Virus record (IMG/VR): IMGVR_UViG_3300033148_007227
Location: 1 to 64,000 of that record
Source of the DNA: a virus
Reading direction: 5' to 3' (one strand)
Length of the DNA stretch: 64,000 bases
The notes under the pieces were generated by a model. It was not told the DNA's origin. It saw nothing but the letters and a program-made list of their open reading frames with translations, and did not search any database. The position numbers and the translations under genes were made by a program. The first letter of the stretch is position 1. Each line of letters begins with the position of its first letter. This document shows, one piece after another, positions 22,976 to 30,184 of this stretch.

Positions 22976-23061
22976 ACAATCGAAAATGACCATACGGAGA
23001 TAGTAAAAATTCTACAACAAGCTGATAATCAATAGCCAGAAAGGAAAGGAGAGAAAGAGAA

Positions 23062-23268
23062 GTGGATGATTTGAAAGAAATAGTTGAAGGTTTGAAGGCA
23101 ATGAAGAATATTTTTAAAAAGAAGGAAGAGCAGTACAGACAAGCGGTTAAAGAAGGAAAATTAACTTTTTATGATTATTCTGAGTTCTTGGAAAAAGTTT
23201 CTATGTGTGTAGTACACGATAAACATCTTTTAGATTTAATTACAAAGTTAGATGATACAGTATCTTAG
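23062..23268 (+). CDS. small hypothetical protein, GTG start
   Basis: A 68-residue charged helical protein starting at GTG 23062, with GGAAAGGAG about ten bases upstream. It lies between the ankyrin locus and the terminase genes. Not recognised. Confidence 0.65.
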   Translation: MDDLKEIVEGLKAMKNIFKKKEEQYRQAVKEGKLTFYDYSEFLEKVSMCVVHDKHLLDLITKLDDTVS

Positions 23269-23290
23269 TAATGTGATATAAATTAATAAT

Positions 23291-24013
23291 ATGAGACAAG
23301 CACTCACAACAGTCTCAGATAGTGAGAATATCAGGCATACAGCAGTTACGGGAAATTGTGCTGTTTGTAAACTCACAAGAATTAATCCTGAAGTGGATAG
23401 GATTGTTCATAAACAGAAATTTGATGAACAACTTATGGTTAAAGATGTTATTGATATTCTTGAAGAGAAAGGTATAAGTGATATTAAGTATCAGGTTCTT
23501 GGAAAACATTATAGGAATCATCTTCCTCCTAATCTTTCTATGGAGTATAGAAAACAATCTTATGCAAACAGGATCAGGAATAAAGGTCCAGTAGATTGTG
23601 CTGATACCAGAAAGTTAAGTATGGAGTTTGATGCTCTTGTTCAACTGAAGGAATTGTTTGCTGATTTATCAGCTAAAATGTCAAAATTCGAGAGAGAGCA
23701 TGGATCAGAACTCAAGGTTTCTCATCTTCCTGTTATGAGTAGTATAACAGGAGAACTAAGAAGGATAGCTAATGATATATCTAAAATTACAACCGATAGA
23801 GAATATGTAAAAGAGATAGTTGTAAAAGTTTATTATGATAATTTTAAAAGTATCTCAGTAGATGTCGGTAATCTTTTTAAGGAAGTGATATTGAGCTCAA
23901 TTGACAACCCTGGAAAAAGAGAAGAAATGCTGTTTCTCATAAAAGAAAGATTGGGTAGATCATTTGAGAAGAACTTCAAAAAGTTTGATGAAGAGTTAGG
24001 AAAGAAATTATAA
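23291..24013 (+). CDS. candidate small terminase or DNA-binding protein
   Basis: A 240-residue protein. Its N-terminal part has the pattern CAVCKLTRINPEVDRIV, then a helical segment and GKHYRNHLP. This is a cysteine-pair and HTH arrangement common in phage DNA-binding proteins that recognise sites through an H-x-x-x-H-L end. A long helical region follows. Its position just upstream of the large terminase suggests the small terminase subunit. This rests on context and fold pattern only. Confidence 0.55.
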   Translation: MRQALTTVSDSENIRHTAVTGNCAVCKLTRINPEVDRIVHKQKFDEQLMVKDVIDILEEKGISDIKYQVLGKHYRNHLPPNLSMEYRKQSYANRIRNKGPVDCADTRKLSMEFDALVQLKELFADLSAKMSKFEREHGSELKVSHLPVMSSITGELRRIANDISKITTDREYVKEIVVKVYYDNFKSISVDVGNLFKEVILSSIDNPGKREEMLFLIKERLGRSFEKNFKKFDEELGKKL

Positions 24014-24113
24014 GTTAGGATAATAGGGTAAAACATACCTGTAAATTTTGTGGAGAATAGTGTGAAGATATAAAATGAGTTTGATAATTGTGTATTAATC
24101 TAAAAGGTGATTT

Positions 24114-24422
24114 ATGATGGAGATGACTACAGATGGAAAGATATATGAATCACGAATAGATTATATAGGTAGATGTTATAGATGTGGGAAGTTTGTTGAT
24201 GGTACAGGTGATTATCATTATTGTATTTCAAGGATAGAATTAATGTCTCCAATGAAATGTCCTAAATGTGGATCAGATACGAATACGGCTGTTTGTGATT
24301 GGATAAACAGAGAAGGTTGTTATGCTAAGTTTGAAAATGGAAAATGGGAGAAAGGATGTATTTTTGATACAGGAAATGATCTTTTCTTAAAAAATTATGC
24401 TACGAAACTGGTAGGAGGGTAA
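24114..24422 (+). CDS. small double zinc-ribbon protein
   Basis: A 102-residue protein with CYRCGKF..YHYC and CPKCGSDTN, two zinc-binding elements. It directly precedes the large terminase, and its end carries the Shine-Dalgarno (GTAGGAGGG) for that gene. The gap before it contains a short cysteine-rich relic. Function unknown. Confidence 0.7.
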   Translation: MMEMTTDGKIYESRIDYIGRCYRCGKFVDGTGDYHYCISRIELMSPMKCPKCGSDTNTAVCDWINREGCYAKFENGKWEKGCIFDTGNDLFLKNYATKLVGG

Positions 24423-26294
24423 TTGTCTTTTCTTGATTCAAGTGCAAGAGTCAGAGAGTTGAGAAGGAATTTAGATTATGTTTTAGATAATGTTATTACT
24501 GATAATAATGTTTTAGAATTGAGACACCCTAGTTCAATTATCGAATGGGCGGCTTCAGGTAAATTTCTTGGACTCAAGGGAATCTTCGATAATAGAGGAC
24601 AGTATTATGCACTGAGGGAGTTCTTTCAGTGTTACTGTCCTCTTTGTGCTTCATTTTCCGGTACTGATGTTTTTACAGTAGATAAGAAAGAACTGTATAA
24701 TGATAAAATCTTAGTATGGGAAAATGGAAAAGAGTATTGTCCTGAATGCGGGTTAGAAAAGAAAACTCTTGTAGAGGAGGGGTTACTTAATAATTATAAT
24801 ATTCTTTTAGGTATAGTGGGAATGAGAGCAGGTAAAACTATGCTTGCCTCAATCATAATGACATATTTTGAACAGTTTATTTTGAGTCTTGGTAATATAA
24901 AAGATTGTCTTGGTCTTCACAAATCTCCTCATATTGAATTATGTTGTCTTGCTGTTTCTGGTAAACAAACAAAAGATACAATATGGGCGCAGTTTATAAA
25001 TTTAAGAAGAGATACAGAGTGGTTTAGGAATCTTGATAATCAAATGGTAGATTTGGGTTTTGTAAAAAGTGGTGATTATATAATCTTATCAGAAGAAATA
25101 ATTAATAATGTTTATGGATATAAGATTGTAGGAATGAACTCATCATCAGCTACTTTAGCAGGTAGAACCAGAATTATTTATGTGATTGATGAGCTTGGAA
25201 GATTTGATACTACTGAATCTAAAAGATCAGCTTCGGAAGTTTGGAGAGTTGGAAATCATAGTTTGAAAACTGTAAGAAAATTAGTAAATGAAAAGAAACT
25301 TCCATACTGGATGGGATCATTAATAGCTATTGAGAGTCCTATATCTGTTGATGATTATGGAATGAAAAGACTTGATGTGAAAGATGAGAATATGTTTTCT
25401 ATGAAATTTTCTACTTGGGAATTTAATAGAGAATATAAAGAAGAAGATTTTGAGCAGGAATTTAAAGAAGACTATCACGGAGCAAAAAGAGACTTTGGAG
25501 CTGATCCTCCTGGTTCTGCTATTCCATTTATTGAAGATTGGGAATTATTTAAAAATTTTGTTGAAGATCATGAGTTAGTTTCTCAATTTGAATTTTCTTC
25601 TGTTGATAGATATGTGGGTGAAGTTTGTTATATCGGAAAAACCATGACTTTTGGAACTGTAGATTTGGGAGACTGGTTTATAGCTTGTGATGCAGGAAAA
25701 AGCAGGGATACATTTGCTATTGTAGGAGCAAAAAGAGAGTTTACTGATAATGGAGAAGTTAAACTTGTCCAAGGTTTTGGAGTTCATATTCTTCCAGACG
25801 CGAAAAATAAAAGATATGTTGATTTTTTAAGTATTGAATCTTTATTGGAATCTATTTGTAAGAAGATAAAAGTTAATAAAATATGCTTTGATTACTGGAA
25901 CTCTGAAACTATAGTTCAAAGTTTACAAAGAAAAGGTTATAATGTTGAACAGTATCCTATGAGTTCTGTAAGACTCGCCGATTTTTTTTCTTTCAAAGCC
26001 GCAGCTCTACAAGGAAAAATAAAGTTGCTTCCAAGGAAAGGTTCTGAGGATGGGGAACCTAAACTTATGGATTCTCAGACGAGGCTTTATTGGGAAATGA
26101 AGAGGATGCAGAGAGATAAAAATTTATCTAAGGTGGATCATTCTCATGATTCTACTTCGGATTTGTTTGAATGTGTTGTCAATTGTCATAGGATGATGAC
26201 TTCTGGTTTTAATAAAAATAATCCAGGATGTTATGGAGGGTCTAATTATTCAACCAGCACAATGGGAAGCATAGCAAGATTTAGTAGATGGTAG
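24423..26294 (+). CDS. terL: large terminase subunit
   Basis: A 623-residue DNA-packaging motor. It starts at TTG 24423 immediately after the previous stop (TAATTG), with AGGAGGG upstream. A zinc-binding insert (CYCPLC..EYCPECG) lies at residues 70-109. The Walker A-like GMRAGKT follows near residue 133, and the Walker B IIYVIDE near 250. The nuclease domain has DAGKSRDT near 423, an FDYWNS segment near 490 and HDSTSD near 574. The terminase translocates DNA into the prohead through the portal (30185-32323) and cuts it. Confidence 0.93.
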   Translation: MSFLDSSARVRELRRNLDYVLDNVITDNNVLELRHPSSIIEWAASGKFLGLKGIFDNRGQYYALREFFQCYCPLCASFSGTDVFTVDKKELYNDKILVWENGKEYCPECGLEKKTLVEEGLLNNYNILLGIVGMRAGKTMLASIIMTYFEQFILSLGNIKDCLGLHKSPHIELCCLAVSGKQTKDTIWAQFINLRRDTEWFRNLDNQMVDLGFVKSGDYIILSEEIINNVYGYKIVGMNSSSATLAGRTRIIYVIDELGRFDTTESKRSASEVWRVGNHSLKTVRKLVNEKKLPYWMGSLIAIESPISVDDYGMKRLDVKDENMFSMKFSTWEFNREYKEEDFEQEFKEDYHGAKRDFGADPPGSAIPFIEDWELFKNFVEDHELVSQFEFSSVDRYVGEVCYIGKTMTFGTVDLGDWFIACDAGKSRDTFAIVGAKREFTDNGEVKLVQGFGVHILPDAKNKRYVDFLSIESLLESICKKIKVNKICFDYWNSETIVQSLQRKGYNVEQYPMSSVRLADFFSFKAAALQGKIKLLPRKGSEDGEPKLMDSQTRLYWEMKRMQRDKNLSKVDHSHDSTSDLFECVVNCHRMMTSGFNKNNPGCYGGSNYSTSTMGSIARFSRW

Positions 26295-26326
26295 TTTAAA
26301 ATTTTTGATGATTAAGTGTTTATAAT
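26295..26326 (+). promoter_or_regulatory. promoter-like motif, copy 2
   Basis: TTTAAA, a T tract and, 20 bases after the hexamer, a perfect TATAAT (26321-26326). It is placed between the terminase gene and the large modular gene. Spacing and layout match the copies at 32359 and 46224. Confidence 0.5.
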
Positions 26327-26330
26327 AGAA

Positions 26331-26385
26331 GTGATAGAACTTGAATATTGTGATAAGTTATAATATAGGTTAACTAAGGAGTTTG
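26331..26385 (+). pseudogene. degenerate duplicate of the 5' end of the next gene
   Basis: From GTG 26331 the frame reads VIELEYCDKL, a stop, then YRLTKEF. This aligns with VEIEYYDKSKHKLTEEF at the start of the 26389 gene. The DNA is roughly three quarters identical over about 54 bases. It is a tandem partial duplication; the upstream copy is broken and now lies in the leader. Confidence 0.5.
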
Positions 26386-26388
26386 AGA

Positions 26389-29300
26389 TTGGTAGAGATT
26401 GAATATTATGATAAATCAAAGCATAAGTTAACTGAAGAATTTAAGGATGAAGTTTATCTTTTTATACCTTCTTTGGGAATGAACTTAGTTATTATATATG
26501 ATGGAAAAATAGTTGGAGGTATAGAAGCTTATAAAAGTGGAGGAGAGATTTTTTTAAGTGCTATTTATGTTCTGTCTTCTTATTCAGGAAAAGGAATTGG
26601 AAAAGATGCAATAAGTAAGCTCTTTGATTTTTTTGGTTCTGATATAATTATTGGAGAAGCAACTGAAGATTCAATAGGTTTTTGGAAAAGTATTGGAGCT
26701 AAGTTTACTGACTCTGAAAAATTTGAATTTGAATTAACGAGGGATGATTTTATGAAAAATGCAAGTATTAAAAAGGATGTATTGGGAACCGGGAATATTC
26801 TGAGATATGTTTGTCCCTCTTGTATGGATTTAATTACATTGACTCAGGAAGATCAAGATTATTGTCCTTCATGTCAATCAAAATTGCTTCCGGTTCTTCA
26901 TGTAAACATGAGCAAGAGTAAGAATAGAAGAAGGTCTTATTTGACGGATGAAGTGGAAAATAAAATTATGGATTTAACGAATTATTTTGGTTATAGTTTG
27001 GATGATCCAGAAGTTTTGGTTGATGAACTTTCTGTTCTTTTTCCTGAATATGAATGGAGTGAATTGTTTGATATGGTTATGGATTATGAAAGAGATTATT
27101 ATGATGAAGATTATGAGGATTTGATGGAGGAGAGACTGTATAAGAAAAATAGGGAAGCTCAAAATAAAGGTAAGAAAAAGTCTCAGGAAAAAGGAACTCC
27201 TGTTTATGAGATAGAAAATTATAGTGTAGAAAATCCAGAAAACTCAAACAATAATGATAAAGGTCTTCCCGGAGGTTTGGCTGATGGGGTTCCTGATGAT
27301 GAGTTCGATCGGAAACAGTTAGAAAAAGGGATCAATGTGGAATTGGAACATACAGACGACCCTGAAATAGCTAAGGACATAGCAAAGGATCATCTCATGG
27401 AAATGAACGATTATTATGATAGGTTAGAAGAAATGGAAGAAGAAGCTAAGAAGGAAAAAACTAAAGGGGCTAAGAAAAGAATAAAAAGTCGAATAGTTAA
27501 AAACAGCACAAACGGAAATGATATATTAAGAGAAAAATGGGAGCATGAACAGCAGGAAATCCAGAATTTGATTGATGAATTTATAAACGATTGGGCTTTA
27601 GAGGCTGGAATTACTGATCCTTTTGATGATAGAATATATGATATTTTAGATGAGTTTCATGAGTTTAAAAAGAAATTTGGGTTGTTTCTAAATTTAGAAG
27701 AATTTTTTGAGAGTATTCTTGATAACTGGCCTTATGAAGAATCGAAAAAAAGTAAACGAGAAATTGGAAAAAATAAAGTTATAGGTTGGATATGGAAGAA
27801 GGCTGAGAGAGAGTGTGGGAAAAATGCTTCTGAAAAGGATGTTAGAGCATTGTATAATAAATTAAAAAATAAATATAGTGAGAAAGGTGAAATTGCTGTA
27901 TCTAGTTCTAAAAGGATAAAACTATATAGTGATGTATCTGATCCTTATAATAAAAATTATCCGTCTCAATTTATTGATGGTCTGGAAGAAGATGAAGGAG
28001 TTTATGATGATGTGGAAGTAGGTGAAGAAGTTTTGATTGATTACTTTGATCCTCTTATCAGAAGACATCGTGTTGATACAGGTTTTGTTGAGAAAATTAG
28101 AGAAGATGGTTTAATTTTAGTTAGATTAAATCATAATAATATGTTAATTAATGTTCCTCTGTTTGATGTACATAAAATTAGCAAGAAATCTTATAATAAA
28201 AATTATTCACAATCAAAGTATTCAAAAGTTAAAAAGATTATTATGGAAAGTAAAAAAAATTCTATGACCGATGAGGCTCAGAAATTTATTAGTGATAAGA
28301 TTCGTAAACTTATGGATGAAGGAAAACCACAGAACCAGGCTATTGCTATAGCTTATGAGATGGCACGAGAAAGAGGTTATGATGTTCCAAATAAACCTAA
28401 GAAATCAAAAGTTATAGACTGGGTTTGGAAAAAGGCTGAATCTAATAAGAAAAGAAGAAATAAAAAAAGAAAAAGTAAACTTCATCTAGAAGAAATATAT
28501 ATAGTCCGAGAGGATGAACCGAAGAAAACTTTGGTGGGAGTTTTTAGAGATAAGGAAAAAGCTTTTAATTATGCCTCTCTTTGGAAAGATGAGAATGGGG
28601 CTAAAGTTTATAAAATTACTGATCCAGAAAAAATAAAATTATATATTGAGTACAGATTCAACTTTGATCTTTCTAGTGATATATCTTATCCTTACTTTAG
28701 GAGTAGTGATAAAAAGAAAAAATCTGTAAATATGGATGATCTGAAAAATGTTCCTGTATCTGGTGTGTATAAACTTGGGAAGAAATCTTTGAATGAGGAT
28801 TATTCTTATTCAAAATCCAAACAGTCAAAAATGAAAAGGTTATATTATCAAACTAAGGAAGATTTAGAAAGAAGGATAACTGAACTTTCAGATAGGTTTA
28901 TGGAACTTGGTGATATGTTGAAGGAAGCTAATGCTCTTCATCAAGAAATAAAAGATATAATTAATACTATTGCTTCTGCAAGGACAGGGTTGCTCTACGA
29001 GCTTAGAAAAGTTACTGATGATTATAAGAGAATGAAAAGACGGTTTTTTAAAATTAAAAAAGCTCAATGGTTTGATACTAATGAAGATAGAGAAATTGAA
29101 GAAATGGGCAAAGATATAGAGCAACTATCAAGAGAATGGGAATCTCTTGATAGAGAAATAAGTGAGACTGAAAGGGAACTTTATGATCTTGAAAGAGATA
29201 GAGAAGATGTAAAAAGAGAAATGGAAGATGTAGCTAGAGAACTTAGTGAAGCTGGAAAAGAATTTGATATTGATACTATGAGTTATTATACATATCCTAT

Positions 29301-30063
29301 GGGATGGATGGCAAGAGCTTTAAGAGACGGTTCTAGAGGAGAAACTGAAGAATTTAATAAACTTATAGCAGATTACGAGGATGCTGAATTAGCTAAACTT
29401 TCAGATGAAGAACTTACAAGTATAGTTAATCAACAAGCCGATCAAATAACAGAATTAATAAACCGGATAAAGATCAAGCAACAGGAGTTAGATGCTTTAA
29501 AATCTCAACATAAAGAAAAGTTAAAGTTTTTCAGCAGACTTCATGATGAATTGAATACTGAAATTTATAAAACTGAGCAATATATGATTAAGATTAAAAA
29601 ATGGTCTCAGAAGAAATCTAAACCTTGGAAACAAATAATTAACTATATGCTTGAAAATGTTAATGAGGATTTGAGAAAGCAATTCCAGGAGTATATAGAT
29701 AGTTTGGAAGAACTTGACGAAAGGATACGTGTTGATGTTACTCCTAAGAATGTTGAAAGTTCAATTCCTGTTTCCGGTCTAAATCCTGAGTTCTATGCTT
29801 ATCAGTTTATAGAAGATTCTTACAAACGAGGAATGAAAAGAAGTAAAATATGGAGTGAAATAGTTAAAAGGTTTGCTCATGAAGTGGATAAGGAGAGGTT
29901 AAGTTATCTTCTGGAATCTTATCATAACAAAAGAAAAGCTGAAGGTGTGTGGGAAAAGATAAAAGGTTATGTTAAGAGACTTTGGGACAGTGGAGTTTCT
30001 TTGCTTAAGAGTTTGAGAGCCTGGAATAAAGAACTTGAACATGCAATTTATGAAGAAGATTGA
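26389..30063 (+). CDS. large multidomain head-region protein: GNAT, zinc ribbon, DUF5661-like and coiled-coil modules
   Basis: About 1225 residues, starting at TTG 26389 (AAGGAG seven bases upstream; TTG 26383 is too close). Residues 1-120 look like a GNAT acetyltransferase (SSYSGKGIGKDAISKL is the acyl-CoA-binding pattern). A zinc ribbon follows (VCPSCMDL..DYCPSCQSK), then an acidic helical part. Next come a DUF5661-like segment (ELEHTDDPEIAKDIAKDHL), an SH3/KOW-like segment (VGEEVLIDYFDPLIRRHRV), a KPQNQAIAIAYEMARERGY module, and long coiled coils around residues 830-1080. Modules are separated by Lys/Ser-rich linkers, several with KKSQ or KKAQ. It lies between terminase and portal, so a virion-internal role is plausible. 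Confidence 0.8.
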   Translation: MVEIEYYDKSKHKLTEEFKDEVYLFIPSLGMNLVIIYDGKIVGGIEAYKSGGEIFLSAIYVLSSYSGKGIGKDAISKLFDFFGSDIIIGEATEDSIGFWKSIGAKFTDSEKFEFELTRDDFMKNASIKKDVLGTGNILRYVCPSCMDLITLTQEDQDYCPSCQSKLLPVLHVNMSKSKNRRRSYLTDEVENKIMDLTNYFGYSLDDPEVLVDELSVLFPEYEWSELFDMVMDYERDYYDEDYEDLMEERLYKKNREAQNKGKKKSQEKGTPVYEIENYSVENPENSNNNDKGLPGGLADGVPDDEFDRKQLEKGINVELEHTDDPEIAKDIAKDHLMEMNDYYDRLEEMEEEAKKEKTKGAKKRIKSRIVKNSTNGNDILREKWEHEQQEIQNLIDEFINDWALEAGITDPFDDRIYDILDEFHEFKKKFGLFLNLEEFFESILDNWPYEESKKSKREIGKNKVIGWIWKKAERECGKNASEKDVRALYNKLKNKYSEKGEIAVSSSKRIKLYSDVSDPYNKNYPSQFIDGLEEDEGVYDDVEVGEEVLIDYFDPLIRRHRVDTGFVEKIREDGLILVRLNHNNMLINVPLFDVHKISKKSYNKNYSQSKYSKVKKIIMESKKNSMTDEAQKFISDKIRKLMDEGKPQNQAIAIAYEMARERGYDVPNKPKKSKVIDWVWKKAESNKKRRNKKRKSKLHLEEIYIVREDEPKKTLVGVFRDKEKAFNYASLWKDENGAKVYKITDPEKIKLYIEYRFNFDLSSDISYPYFRSSDKKKKSVNMDDLKNVPVSGVYKLGKKSLNEDYSYSKSKQSKMKRLYYQTKEDLERRITELSDRFMELGDMLKEANALHQEIKDIINTIASARTGLLYELRKVTDDYKRMKRRFFKIKKAQWFDTNEDREIEEMGKDIEQLSREWESLDREISETERELYDLERDREDVKREMEDVARELSEAGKEFDIDTMSYYTYPMGWMARALRDGSRGETEEFNKLIADYEDAELAKLSDEELTSIVNQQADQITELINRIKIKQQELDALKSQHKEKLKFFSRLHDELNTEIYKTEQYMIKIKKWSQKKSKPWKQIINYMLENVNEDLRKQFQEYIDSLEELDERIRVDVTPKNVESSIPVSGLNPEFYAYQFIEDSYKRGMKRSKIWSEIVKRFAHEVDKERLSYLLESYHNKRKAEGVWEKIKGYVKRLWDSGVSLLKSLRAWNKELEHAIYEED

Positions 30064-30073
30064 CGCTTGAAAA

Positions 30074-30181
30074 ATGTTTTTAGGTTCAACTTATCATGAT
30101 GAGATAATTTATAATTTTGTGATTGATTCTGATAAGTCAATAAAACAAATACGGGAAATTTTAAGAAAGGAGAAAATTTAA
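30074..30181 (+). CDS. small hypothetical ORF
   Basis: A 35-residue frame starting MFLGSTYHDEIIYNF between the modular gene and the portal gene. Its end contains the portal Shine-Dalgarno (AAAGGAG). No clear ribosome site is seen for its own start, so coding is uncertain. Confidence 0.4.
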   Translation: MFLGSTYHDEIIYNFVIDSDKSIKQIREILRKEKI

Positions 30182-30184
30182 GAT

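Larger units (their letters stand above)
21344..23035 (+). repeat. tandem array of about 90-bp ankyrin-coding units (locus 2)
   Basis: About seventeen units of 90 bp in two genes. A stretch of about 60 bases around 21512 recurs exactly around 22660. The locus is homologous to 1-1401, some 20 kb upstream. Confidence 0.85.
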
